DNA of 64,000 nucleotides, taken from positions 2,914,001 to 2,978,000 of the forward strand of contig OY762279.1 of the NCBI GenBank assembly GCA_963665455.1, given 5' to 3'. Shown piece by piece: positions 8,595 through 17,850 of this stretch. Both the position numbers and the translations under genes were made by a program. The notes below the pieces were generated by a model, which worked only from the letters and a program-made list of their open reading frames with translations, made no database searches and was not told the origin of the DNA. The stretch comes from VXNE01 sp963665455. GTDB taxonomy: Bacteria > Pseudomonadota > Gammaproteobacteria > Pseudomonadales > Azotimanducaceae. Numbering within the stretch: position 1 is the stretch's first letter; every line of letters starts with the position of its first letter.

Positions 8595-11500
8595 TTGGCA
8601 TCCTTGTTCGGGTGGCGCGGGGGTTCCAGCCGGGTGGCGGCACCGCGCCGGGGCGCGCCGTGCGGAAACCGTGGCCGGGGCGGTTGCGGAGCATCCCTGG
8701 CGCGGCTGGCCGCGTGCCTGACCCTCCCGGCGGCCGTGGCCGCCGCCGAGCCCGAGCTCGTCATCGAGTGCCCGTGCAGCGTCGAGAGCGACGGCAGGAC
8801 GATTACGGCCACGTTCGGCGTGGCCAACTTCGGCGAGGAGGACGCGGGGCCGCTGACCTTCACGCTGGGGGCGAACTTCGTGTATCGGGTCGGGTTCGGA
8901 GGGGCCGCCCTCTCGAGCCAGCACTACACCCTCGGTCAGGTGACGATCGCCGATGCGTTGCCCGCCGAGTCCACGCTCGCGGTGGCGTCCTATCCGATGA
9001 GTTCGGTGGGCAATCTGCGGGGGTGGCTCAGGTTCCTCTATGGAGGCTTGTCGTCGGAACAGGTCACCGTCGACTTCACCTTGCGGTTGAACGATGGGGA
9101 TGGAAGCGCGTTTCTGCGCATCGGCGAGTTGCCGTTGAATCTGACGGCCGCGTTCGCCGTTCACCACCCGGACTACCTCCAGGATGCCGATGGCGACGGC
9201 GTGGGCGATGTCAACGAGCGGGCGGAGGGCACGGATGCGGAGGATCCCGCGTCGACCCCCGGGAACTCCACCATCGACGTGTTGGCCTACCACACGCGGG
9301 ACGCGCTGGACGAGACGGGTGACATCAGGCCCCTGCGCCGAGCCTTCGCGGGGGCCAACGCCATCTTCCGCAAGAGCAGGGCCGGCCTGCGGTTCCGCCT
9401 CGTCGGCACCGTGCCCATCCGCTTGGCCGATGAAGCCCCGTACGTGCAGGACAGCGCTCCGGTGGGCGGGTGGCGCGCGTTGGCCGGCGAGCAGGGTCGG
9501 TATGGCGCCGATCTCAGCGTTCTGTTCTGGCCCGGAACCCATCCCTCGAGTGGGCGCCTGTTGAACGCCGGCACGCGGGGCCACTACTTCTCTGGTCATC
9601 TCCAACACCTCGGCAGCATTCCCTCGGTGACCATGCGCGTCGGCCGCGACGAGATCAGCGATAGCGGCCCGGTCCTGGCGCATCAGCTTGGCCATGTGCT
9701 CGGGCTGGGCCACGACTACTGGGATCCGTTGAATCAAGGCACGTGGCGCTGGTCGAGGGGACACAACCCACCCGGTGACTTCACCACGATCATGGCGAGC
9801 CCGCATCCGCAGAGCACCCGCCGCGCCGCGAGCTTGGACCAGTTCTCGAGCCCGGCGCGCGTCTGCCGGGGCAGGGGCAACCGGGACCAGCCCTGTGGCG
9901 TGGACCGTGATCAACGCTTGGGCGCCGATGCCCGTTCCAGCCTCGCCGCCACGCGCTTTCAGGTCGCGGGCATTCGGGAGGCCTATCCGGATGCCGATGG
10001 CGATGCGAATGTCGACCCGATGGACGCGTTTCCGGGGGATCCCAGGGAGTGGCGGGACACCGACGGCGACGGCATCGGCGACAGAACCGACGCCGACGAC
10101 GATGGCGATGGCGCGCCAGACGCCGTGGATCCGCTGCCCCTCGATGGTAGCGAGGTGGCGGACTTCGACGGTGACTTGATCGGGGACAACGCGGATCGCG
10201 ACGACGACAACGATGGCACGCTCGACGGTGAGGATCTGTTGCCCAGGCTGAAGTTGCACCGCTCGCGGGAGTGGCACGTGCCGCTCTTTCCCACGGGTTT
10301 CAACTCCCCGCGTCAAGGCTTGGTCCGCATCTTCGGGGGGGACATGCACATAGGCGTCGCGGACGGCGCCGGCCGCCACATGGGCGGACTAGTGCTCCCC
10401 GTCGCCGGCAATGCGGTACGGCATCTGAGTTCACGGGATTTGAGGAACGGCAGGCCGGAGCTCGGGCTGGGCGCGATAGGCGTGGGGCGGGGCGATTGGC
10501 GGCTGGTGCTGGGCAGTCCGGATCCGTATGACCAGCAGGTGCTTGCGTACGTCCTCACGGCGGACGGCTTCATGGCCCCCATGCACGACGTGGCCCCGGT
10601 GACGCCCCTGGGCGAGTTGCGCATCCCCACGTTCCACCCGGGCGGCGAGCGTCGCCGCGTGAGCAAGCTGCACCTGGTCAATCCCGGCGGGCACGACGCG
10701 GCGGTGCAGGTCCGGGGTATCGATGACGAAGGACAATCGCCGGGTACCCTGGTGCAGTTTTCCGTGCCGGCGGGGGGGTCGCGGACGCTGACGGCGACGG
10801 AGTTGGAGGCCGGGGGCGACGGCTTTGAAGGCGCACTCGGCAACGGCGAGGGCATGTGGCGGTTGTCCGTCCGCTCCAACCACGAGGTCATGGCCATGAG
10901 TCTGTTGGAGAACGCGGCCGGCCATCTGACCAATCTCTCCACCGTGCCCGAGCCCGTGGCGTCCGGCTTGCCGTACGCGTTGCCGCTGTTTCCGGCGGTG
11001 GGCCACCCGTCGGGACGCCAGGGCGTGCTGCGCGTCATCAATCGTACGGCGGAGGCGGCCGCGGTGCTCATCGCCGCCTTCGACGAGGCGGGCGAGGAGG
11101 CCGGACCGGTGGCCCTGAGTCTGGAACCCAACGCGGCCGTCAACCTGAGTTCGACCGATCTGGAGGGGGGCAACGAGGAGAAGGGGCTGCCCGAGGGCAC
11201 CGGTGCGGGCTTCGGCGACTGGAGTCTACTCGTACAGGGCGAAACGGAGATCGACGTGCTCGCTTACGTTGCGACGGCGGATGGACTCTTGACGCCGATG
11301 CATGACGTGGCGCCCCAACCGACCGGGAATCCCGCTTACCTGGTGTGGACGTTCGCGCCGGGGAGCGATTCGGGCTGGGTGGGGAAGCTGCGGGTGAGCA
11401 ATGCCGGAGAGGACGACACGATCATCGTGAGGGGCTATGACGACCAAGGCAACGAGTCGGCGGATGACGTGGGGTTCTTCCTGCCCAAGGGCGCCACGCG

Positions 11501-12788
11501 AACGTTCACGGCGGCGGAGCTCGAAGTCGGCGGCGCCGGCCTGCAGGGTGCCCTGGGCGATGGCGCGGGCATGTGGCGCCTGCACGTGGCCTCGTCCTCG
11601 AATGGCAGGCTGCTAGTCACGAGCCTGATCGAGAGCCCGTTCGGCCATCTGGTGAACCTCTCGTCCGCGCCCGGCCGTCAATCCATCGGGCTCGAACCCG
11701 GGGAGATCCCGCAGATGGTCGTGATTCCGGCGGGCCGCTTTCGCATGGGCTGTTTGGCGGCGGACGAGGACTGCGATGTGTTCGGGTCGGAAGAGCCCGT
11801 GCGCGAGGTCTCCGTCGCGGCGGCGTTCGAGGTGTCCCGGCACGAGATCACCTATGCGCAATGGGACGCCTGCGTGGCCCTCGGAGGATGCGATGGACAC
11901 GAACCGAGCGACTTCGGGCAGGGACGGGGGAACCGTCCCGTGACCGACGTTAACTGGGGTCAGGCCCAGGCCTACGTGGCGTCGCTGTCGCTGGCGACCG
12001 GGAAGGAGTACCGCCTGTTGACCGAGGCGGAGTGGGAGTATGCGGCCCGCGCCGGGGCGGACACGAAGTTCAGTTGGGGCGACGAGGTCGGCCACGACTT
12101 GGCCAACTGCGCGCCGGAAGTCTGCTCGGACGAATACCGCTTCACGGCGCCCGTGGGTTCCTTCCCGCCGAATGCCTGGGGCTTGTTCGACATGCATGGC
12201 AACGTCGGCGAGTGGGTGGAGGACTGCTGGAACGACAACTACGAAGGCGCGCCGGACACCGCCGAGGCCTGGGAGGACGGCCTCTGCGTATTGCGCGTGC
12301 TGCGCGGCGGCTCGTACGGCTCGGGCGTCTATGGCGGGGACGGCATCCGGGCGGCCGCGCGGCAAGGCGTCTCCGGCGGTGCCGCGTGGGATCAGATCCG
12401 CTCCCGGGTGGGCTTTCGGGTGGCGCGAACGTTGTCGGTGCCGAGCCCGAGCGGGGTCGTGCCGAGCCCGGAAGTGGCGGCGGGAGACTCGTTGCGCATC
12501 GACCTCGCGTCCCTGTTCACGATTCCGGGCGACGAACCGCTCACCTTTTGGGCGGAATCGAGCGACCCGGCCCTCGCCACCGTCAGCGTCCAGGGGGGCG
12601 TGCTGGCGGTGATCTCGAGCGCCGACGGCAAGGAGGGGAGCGTGACGATTACCGTGACGGCCGCGGGCAGCGATGGCATGGCGACCATCACCTTCGAGGT
12701 GAAGGTCGCGGTGTTGGTCGAGGGGCCGCGGAGTTGGCGGCGGCTGTTGTTGACGCAAGGAGCGGACGACCAGGGAAGGTCCGAGTAA
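8595..12788 (+). CDS. Exported mosaic protein: degenerate metzincin-like, Ca-type repeats, beta repeats, FGE-like domain
   Basis: 1,397 residues from a TTG start; a GTG at 8634 is an alternative. A signal peptide ends near AAVAAAEPE (~50). Order of parts: an Asp-rich stretch at 192-218; a zinc-protease-like motif HQLGHVLGLGHD at 363-374, in which the catalytic Glu of HExxH is Gln; Asp/Gly-rich DxDGDG repeats at ~463-550, as in thrombospondin type 3; two copies of a beta-rich unit at ~554-786 and ~792-1029, each with an ADG-x-x-x-PMHDVAP motif and each ending near HL-x-NLS; a formylglycine-generating-enzyme/SUMF1-like domain at ~1041-1277 (VIPAGRFRMGC, LLTEAEWEYAAR, DMHGNVGEWVEDCW, RGGSYGSG); and an Ig/cadherin-like tail at 1279-1376. 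It is probably surface-exposed or secreted. Its role is unknown. Confidence 0.8.
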   Translation: MASLFGWRGGSSRVAAPRRGAPCGNRGRGGCGASLARLAACLTLPAAVAAAEPELVIECPCSVESDGRTITATFGVANFGEEDAGPLTFTLGANFVYRVGFGGAALSSQHYTLGQVTIADALPAESTLAVASYPMSSVGNLRGWLRFLYGGLSSEQVTVDFTLRLNDGDGSAFLRIGELPLNLTAAFAVHHPDYLQDADGDGVGDVNERAEGTDAEDPASTPGNSTIDVLAYHTRDALDETGDIRPLRRAFAGANAIFRKSRAGLRFRLVGTVPIRLADEAPYVQDSAPVGGWRALAGEQGRYGADLSVLFWPGTHPSSGRLLNAGTRGHYFSGHLQHLGSIPSVTMRVGRDEISDSGPVLAHQLGHVLGLGHDYWDPLNQGTWRWSRGHNPPGDFTTIMASPHPQSTRRAASLDQFSSPARVCRGRGNRDQPCGVDRDQRLGADARSSLAATRFQVAGIREAYPDADGDANVDPMDAFPGDPREWRDTDGDGIGDRTDADDDGDGAPDAVDPLPLDGSEVADFDGDLIGDNADRDDDNDGTLDGEDLLPRLKLHRSREWHVPLFPTGFNSPRQGLVRIFGGDMHIGVADGAGRHMGGLVLPVAGNAVRHLSSRDLRNGRPELGLGAIGVGRGDWRLVLGSPDPYDQQVLAYVLTADGFMAPMHDVAPVTPLGELRIPTFHPGGERRRVSKLHLVNPGGHDAAVQVRGIDDEGQSPGTLVQFSVPAGGSRTLTATELEAGGDGFEGALGNGEGMWRLSVRSNHEVMAMSLLENAAGHLTNLSTVPEPVASGLPYALPLFPAVGHPSGRQGVLRVINRTAEAAAVLIAAFDEAGEEAGPVALSLEPNAAVNLSSTDLEGGNEEKGLPEGTGAGFGDWSLLVQGETEIDVLAYVATADGLLTPMHDVAPQPTGNPAYLVWTFAPGSDSGWVGKLRVSNAGEDDTIIVRGYDDQGNESADDVGFFLPKGATRTFTAAELEVGGAGLQGALGDGAGMWRLHVASSSNGRLLVTSLIESPFGHLVNLSSAPGRQSIGLEPGEIPQMVVIPAGRFRMGCLAADEDCDVFGSEEPVREVSVAAAFEVSRHEITYAQWDACVALGGCDGHEPSDFGQGRGNRPVTDVNWGQAQAYVASLSLATGKEYRLLTEAEWEYAARAGADTKFSWGDEVGHDLANCAPEVCSDEYRFTAPVGSFPPNAWGLFDMHGNVGEWVEDCWNDNYEGAPDTAEAWEDGLCVLRVLRGGSYGSGVYGGDGIRAAARQGVSGGAAWDQIRSRVGFRVARTLSVPSPSGVVPSPEVAAGDSLRIDLASLFTIPGDEPLTFWAESSDPALATVSVQGGVLAVISSADGKEGSVTITVTAAGSDGMATITFEVKVAVLVEGPRSWRRLLLTQGADDQGRSE

Positions 12789-12879
12789 GAGCTTCCCTAG
12801 CGCCAGATCGGACGGCGTGGCTGGGCGGCGGCCGGCCATGGGGCGCTATACTGGTTCGCTTTCCGTCGGAGAGCGCGAC

Positions 12880-15006
12880 ATGGCACTGCTGGGCACGGTT
12901 CACTACGAGGTGCGCGACCGCGTGGCGCTCCTCACCGTCGATAACCCGCCGGTCAACCCGTTGAGTTCCGGCGTGCGCTTCTATATGTCCCAGCATCTGG
13001 AGACCGCCTTGGCGGACGACGCCGTGGACGCCATCGTCGTCACCGGCAAGGGGCGGGCGTTCATCGCCGGCGCGGACATCCGGGATTTCGGCAAGCAGCG
13101 GAACCCCGACGAGGTGCCCAAGCGGCCGGCCGGGGAGCTCATTGAGGAGAGCGCCAAACCGGTCGTCGCCGCCATCAACGGCACGGCGTTCGGAGGCGGC
13201 CTCGAGCACGCGCTCATGTGCCACTACCGGATCGCGGCGCCGGGCGCGCAGGTGGGGCTGCCGGAAATCAAGATCGGCCTCCTCCCCGGCGGTGGCGGGA
13301 CGCAGCGGTTGCCCCGGTTGATCGGGGCGGAACGGGCCATGGACGCGATCCTCTCCGGGGACCCCTTCGACACCGAGGAAGCCCTGGCGCTCGGCATCGT
13401 CGACGAGATCGTCGCCGGGGACTTGGTGGAACGCGCCCTCGCCTTCGCCCGCTCGAAGGCGGCGGCGGGCGGTCCCCATCCCCTCGTCCGGAACCGCCGC
13501 GACAAGGTGGAGGCGGACCGCGCCAATCCCGACGTCTTCAAGGCCGGCGAGGCGTACCTGGCGCGGCGAATGCGGGGCCAGATCAACGGCCGCATGGCCT
13601 TCGACTCCGTGAAGGCCGCGGTCGAGATCGACGACTTCGACGCCGGCATCGCGGCGGAACGGGCGAACTTCCAGGTCTGTCACGACCACGAGCAGCGCGC
13701 CGCGATGATCCATGTGTTCTTCGCCGAGCGCCGGGCGGCCCGGATCGCCGATGTCCCGGCGGATACGCCCAGGCAGGACATCGGGAGCGCCGCCACGGTC
13801 GGCGGCGGGCTCATGGGCGGCGGTATCGCGATGTCGTTCGCGGATGCCGGGGTGCCGGTGAAGGTGTTGGAGATGAACCAGGAGGCCCTCGACCGGGGCC
13901 TCGGCGTCATCCGGAACAACTACGCGCGCATGGTGCGGGGTGGCCGGATCAGCCAGGAGGAAATGGACGCCCGCCTCGGACGCATCGAGGGCGTCCTGGA
14001 GTACGAGGCCATCGGCGACGCGGACGTGGTCGTCGAGGCGGTGTACGAGAACCTGGACCTCAAGAAGGAGATCTTCGAGCGCCTCGACGCCACGATGAAG
14101 CCCGGCGCCGTGCTCGCGAGCAACACCTCTGCCCTCGACCTCGACCAGATGGCGGCCAAGACGGACCGGCCCGGCGACGTGATCGGCATGCACTTCTTCA
14201 GCCCGGCCAACATCATGCAGCTCCTGGAGGTCGTGCGTGGCGCGGAGACCGGCAAGGAGACCCTCGCCACGGTCATGGCCCTCGGCAAGACCATCGGCAA
14301 GATCCCGGTGCTCGCAACCAACGCTCCCGGCTTCATCGGCAACCGGATGCTCGGCGGCTACACGAGCCAGGCCGGGGAGATCATCCTCCACGGCGCCCTG
14401 CCGGAGCAGGTGGACCAGGTGATCCGCGACTTCGGCTTCAACATGGGCCCCTTCGCGATGAACGACCTCGTGGGCCTGGATCTCGGCTGGCGCGCCCGCA
14501 AGATGGCGGGGATGTCCGATGCGGACAAACCGCTCACCACGGTGGTCCCGGACAAGCTCTGCGAACTCGGGCGCTACGGCCAGAAGACCAACGCCGGCTT
14601 CTACACCTACCCCGAGGGCAGCCGCCGGGGCGAGCCGGACGCGGACGTGGCGCGGATCATCGAGGAGACCTCTGCGGAACTCGGCCTCACGCGCCGCGAG
14701 ATCGGCGACGCCGAGGTGCTCAAGCGCTGCCTCTACCCCCTCGTCAACATCGGCGCGCAGTTGCTCGATGACGGCATCGCCCAACGCGCCAGCGACATCG
14801 ACGTGGTGTACGTCTACGGATACGGCTTCCCGAAGTATCGGGGCGGGCCGATGTACTACGCGGACCAGGTGGGACTCGAGAACCTCTACCGCGACATCCT
14901 CGCGTTCCACCAGGAGTACGGCGACGCGTGGCGGCCGGCCCCGCTCTTGAAGCGACTGGCGGAGGAGGGTGGTTCGTTCGCGGAGTGGGACGCGGCCCGG
15001 GCCTGA
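12880..15006 (+). CDS. 3-hydroxyacyl-CoA dehydrogenase / enoyl-CoA hydratase fusion (FadB/FadJ-like)
   Basis: 708 residues. The N-terminal crotonase domain keeps both catalytic glutamates, E109 (GGGLEHA) and E129 (GLPEIKIG), and the oxyanion segment FIAGADIRDF. It is followed by an NAD-binding 3-hydroxyacyl-CoA dehydrogenase domain (VGGGLMGGGIAMSFADAG; catalytic His in GMHFFSPANIMQLLEVV) and the C-terminal helical domain (NAPGFIGNRM, KYRGGPMYY). It hydrates enoyl-CoA and oxidises the product in beta-oxidation. The ATG at 12880 follows GGAGAG by 6 bases, and the frame open from 12817 is not needed. No thiolase (fadA) is adjacent, so it may serve a specialised acyl-CoA route. Confidence 0.92.
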   Translation: MALLGTVHYEVRDRVALLTVDNPPVNPLSSGVRFYMSQHLETALADDAVDAIVVTGKGRAFIAGADIRDFGKQRNPDEVPKRPAGELIEESAKPVVAAINGTAFGGGLEHALMCHYRIAAPGAQVGLPEIKIGLLPGGGGTQRLPRLIGAERAMDAILSGDPFDTEEALALGIVDEIVAGDLVERALAFARSKAAAGGPHPLVRNRRDKVEADRANPDVFKAGEAYLARRMRGQINGRMAFDSVKAAVEIDDFDAGIAAERANFQVCHDHEQRAAMIHVFFAERRAARIADVPADTPRQDIGSAATVGGGLMGGGIAMSFADAGVPVKVLEMNQEALDRGLGVIRNNYARMVRGGRISQEEMDARLGRIEGVLEYEAIGDADVVVEAVYENLDLKKEIFERLDATMKPGAVLASNTSALDLDQMAAKTDRPGDVIGMHFFSPANIMQLLEVVRGAETGKETLATVMALGKTIGKIPVLATNAPGFIGNRMLGGYTSQAGEIILHGALPEQVDQVIRDFGFNMGPFAMNDLVGLDLGWRARKMAGMSDADKPLTTVVPDKLCELGRYGQKTNAGFYTYPEGSRRGEPDADVARIIEETSAELGLTRREIGDAEVLKRCLYPLVNIGAQLLDDGIAQRASDIDVVYVYGYGFPKYRGGPMYYADQVGLENLYRDILAFHQEYGDAWRPAPLLKRLAEEGGSFAEWDAARA

Positions 15007-15048
15007 TGCGGGGCGGCGCGGCGTGAGGCGCGTTGCGAGCAAACGACG

Positions 15049-16479
15049 ATGAGTCCCGGGGGCGAAACGGATCGAGGCGTGCCGCTCGTCGTCGACGTCG
15101 ATGGGACGTTGGTGGCCAGTGACCTACTGCTCGAAGGGATGGCTCGGCTACTTGCCACCAAGCCCTTGAGTATCTTTCTGCTGCCGTGGTGGCTCTCGCG
15201 GGGGCGGGCGTTTCTGAAGCGGCGGGTGGCCGTGGCCGTTCCCGTGCCCCCCGCCACCGTGCCATGGAACCCCAAGGTCATGGAGCAAGTGGACGCCGCC
15301 AAGAACGCCGGCCGTCCGGTCTGGCTCGCGTCCGGTGCCGATGCGGGGGTGGTGGCACCGCTTGCCGATGCGATCGGCGCGGCGGGCTGCCTCGCGTCGG
15401 ATGGGCATGCGAACCTGATTGGCGAAGCGAAGGCGGCGGCGTTGGTTGCACGTTTCGGACCGGAAGGCTTCGACTACGTCGGCAACCACCGGCACGATCT
15501 GCCGGTATGGAAGCAGTGCCGCAACGCCATTTGCGTCGGCGTCTCCCCCGGCTTGGTGCGCAGGTTGGAAGCACTCGACCGGACGCCCACGGTGCTGCCC
15601 GCACCCACCGGTGGGTGGCGCGACTGGTGGCGGGCGTTGCGCCCGCATCAGTGGACGAAGAACGTCTTGGTCTTCGTGCCGATCATGGCCGCCCACGAGG
15701 CCGACGTCGAGGCCTACGTCCTCGCGCTTGGCGTGTTTGCGGCCCTCTCGTGCTGTGCCTCCGGGGCGTACGTCTTCAACGACCTGCTCGATTTGCCCGA
15801 CGACCGGCGCCACCCCGTTAGGCGCGTACGGCCGATCGCGGCCGGGAGGCTGGGGATACTGCCGGCGGCGGGCTTGGGCGCGGCCCTCCTGGCGGGCGGG
15901 CTGCTCGGAGGCTTCGCGTTGTCCCTGAGGTCGGGGCTCTTCCTGGTGCTCTACGTCCTGGGCACCCTCGGCTACTCCCTGTGGTGGAAGCGCGTGCTCT
16001 TCTTCGACGTGGTGGTGCTCGCGCTGCTCTACGTGGTGCGCATCGGGATGGGCACCACCGAGTCGGTCGCGGCCTCGCCGTGGTTGCTCGCCTTCTCCTT
16101 GTTCATCTTCGTGGCCCTTGCCGTGGTCAAGCGGCTGACCGAGTTGGTGGCGAGCGGCGACGCGGACGGGTCGCTGGATAGTCGAAGGCGTTACCTCGGC
16201 CGGGACGTCGGGATGATGGCGGCGCTTGGGGCGGCCAGCGCATTCGCCTCGGTGGTGGTTCTGACGCTGTACATCCAGAGCCCGGACGTCGCGACGCTGT
16301 ACCGGCGGCCGGAGCTGCTCGGCTTCGTGTGTCCGTTGCTCGTCTATTGGCTCGGACGGCTGTTGCTGCTCGCGAACCGGGGACGGGTGGACCATGATCC
16401 CATCGTCTTCGCACTACGCGACCGCGCGAGTTGGATCGTTGCGGTGATCGTCGGTGGGGTGGCGGTTGCGGCGCTCTGA
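15049..16479 (+). CDS. HAD phosphatase-UbiA prenyltransferase fusion, decaprenyl-phosphate phosphoribosyltransferase-like
   Basis: 476 residues. Residues 1-~190 are a HAD hydrolase (motif I VDVDGT with D16/D18; late acidic motif NHRHDLPVW). Residues ~200-476 are a UbiA-type membrane prenyltransferase with about eight helices and the motif N244-D-x-x-D248 followed by RRHPVRRVRPIAAG, as in DPPR synthase (mycobacterial Rv3806c). In mycobacteria that enzyme transfers 5-phosphoribosyl from PRPP to decaprenyl phosphate, and a separate phosphatase removes the 5'-phosphate. Here the fused HAD domain could supply the phosphatase. DprE1- and DprE2-like genes follow directly, which strongly supports this over quinone or heme prenylation. 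Confidence 0.85.
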   Translation: MSPGGETDRGVPLVVDVDGTLVASDLLLEGMARLLATKPLSIFLLPWWLSRGRAFLKRRVAVAVPVPPATVPWNPKVMEQVDAAKNAGRPVWLASGADAGVVAPLADAIGAAGCLASDGHANLIGEAKAAALVARFGPEGFDYVGNHRHDLPVWKQCRNAICVGVSPGLVRRLEALDRTPTVLPAPTGGWRDWWRALRPHQWTKNVLVFVPIMAAHEADVEAYVLALGVFAALSCCASGAYVFNDLLDLPDDRRHPVRRVRPIAAGRLGILPAAGLGAALLAGGLLGGFALSLRSGLFLVLYVLGTLGYSLWWKRVLFFDVVVLALLYVVRIGMGTTESVAASPWLLAFSLFIFVALAVVKRLTELVASGDADGSLDSRRRYLGRDVGMMAALGAASAFASVVVLTLYIQSPDVATLYRRPELLGFVCPLLVYWLGRLLLLANRGRVDHDPIVFALRDRASWIVAVIVGGVAVAAL

Positions 16480-16509
16480 GGGCGTTGCACCCGCGATGGG
16501 GTACCGTCG

Positions 16510-17850
16510 ATGCCGGGCATGGTGAAGCTCTCGGGTTGGGGCCGCCATCCGGTCGTGGATTGTGCCGTCGAAACCCCACGCGAACGGCTTGACGTCGAAG
16601 CACTCGTGCGGGGGCCGAGTCCCCTGATCGCGCGGGGCAACGGGCGTTCCTATGGCGACGCCGCGTTGAATGCCGGCCTCACGGTGTCCATGCTCTCGAT
16701 GGATCGAATGTGCGGCTTCGATCCCGCCGCCGGGGTGCTCACGTGCGAGTCGGGCGTCCTGCTCCGGGACATCCTCGACTGTTTCGTGCCGAGGGGATGG
16801 ATGCCGGCCGTCGTTCCGGGCACGGCGTGGGTGACCGTCGGCGGCATGATCGCCGCCGATGTCCACGGCAAGAATCATCACCGGGACGGATCGTTCGGAG
16901 CGCATGTCGAGTCCCTGCTCCTGCTCAATGCGCGAGGCGAGACGCTGCATTGCAGCCGCACGGAAAACAGCGAGCTGTTCCGCGCCACGATCGGGGGGAT
17001 GGGACTGACGGGGATCATCCTCTCGGCGAGCTTTCGCATGCGGCGGATCCCCACAGGCCATCTCCTGGTGGAGACGATTGCCGCTCCGGATCTGGATGGC
17101 GCCATGGCGGTGTTCGAGGCGTCCCGAGACTGGAGCTACAGCGTCGCGTGGATCGACTGCCTTGGGCGCGGCGCGGGCTTGGGGAGAGCGTTGGTGTCCC
17201 GGGGCCGATTCCCGGACGCCGCCGAGCCCAATCCGCGACCGGGCCGCGAAGTGCCCGGCATGCGGCGCAGGGCGAGGCTTGCCATGCCGGTCGATGCGCC
17301 CATGGCGTTGGTGAACGGCGTGTCCGTCAAGGCCTTCAACACGCTTTACTACTACCTGGGCCGCGGTCGTCCGGGACTGCGGCCCGTCCACTACGACCCA
17401 TACTTCTTTCCGCTCGACCGCGTGGACGGCTGGAATCGAATCTACGGACGGCGCGGCTTCGTGCAGTATCAGTGCGTGCTGCCGAAAGAGGAGAGCCCCG
17501 ACGGTTTGCGGGCGTTGCTCGAGCGCGTCGGGGCGGCTCGAACGGGCTCTTTCCTGGGGGTGCTGAAGCTCCTGGGGCCTTGCGGCGACGGCCTGATGTC
17601 GTTTCCCCTGGAAGGCTACACGCTGGCCCTCGACTTCCCGATGCGCGCCGGCACGGAGGAGTTGTTGGACGCGCTGGATGAGATCACGCACGCGCATGGG
17701 GGACGCGTGTATCTGGCCAAGGACGCGTGTTGTAGACCGGAGCGGCTGCGAGCCGGCTATGCGAACTATGATGCCTTCCAGGCGATTCGCCGTGCGTCGG
17801 AGGCGGAGGGCAAGTTCACTTCCGCGTTGGCGGCGAGGCTCGGGCTGTGA
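16510..17850 (+). CDS. DprE1-like FAD-dependent decaprenylphosphoryl-ribose 2'-oxidase
   Basis: 446 residues of the VAO-type FAD oxidase family. The FAD-binding RGNGRSYGDAALN and PGTAWVTVGGMIAADVHGKNHH (with the His found in DprE1) are followed by a substrate domain ending YLAKDA, with K404 matching the essential active-site Lys of mycobacterial DprE1. DprE1 oxidises the 2'-OH of polyprenylphosphoryl ribose to a keto intermediate. The residue equivalent to the benzothiazinone-reactive Cys387 of M. tuberculosis DprE1 (ICVDFP) is Ala373 here (LALDFP). The stop overlaps the next gene's GTG by four bases, matching the DprE1-DprE2 functional pairing. Confidence 0.88.
   Translation: MPGMVKLSGWGRHPVVDCAVETPRERLDVEALVRGPSPLIARGNGRSYGDAALNAGLTVSMLSMDRMCGFDPAAGVLTCESGVLLRDILDCFVPRGWMPAVVPGTAWVTVGGMIAADVHGKNHHRDGSFGAHVESLLLLNARGETLHCSRTENSELFRATIGGMGLTGIILSASFRMRRIPTGHLLVETIAAPDLDGAMAVFEASRDWSYSVAWIDCLGRGAGLGRALVSRGRFPDAAEPNPRPGREVPGMRRRARLAMPVDAPMALVNGVSVKAFNTLYYYLGRGRPGLRPVHYDPYFFPLDRVDGWNRIYGRRGFVQYQCVLPKEESPDGLRALLERVGAARTGSFLGVLKLLGPCGDGLMSFPLEGYTLALDFPMRAGTEELLDALDEITHAHGGRVYLAKDACCRPERLRAGYANYDAFQAIRRASEAEGKFTSALAARLGL

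Noticed and set aside
6588..10379. A 1,263-codon open frame on the minus strand across the amidase and the mosaic protein
   Set aside because: High GC makes long antisense frames common. Its translation is low-complexity Arg/Ala/Gly/Val-rich with no domain, whereas the plus-strand frames encode clear families.
12688..15042. A 784-codon minus-strand frame opposite the FadB-like gene
   Set aside because: Shadow of a well-conserved coding sequence; no start signals or motifs.
15148..16395. A 415-codon minus-strand frame opposite the HAD-UbiA gene
   Set aside because: His/Arg/Gln-rich composition typical of an antisense frame; the plus-strand protein has HAD and UbiA motifs.
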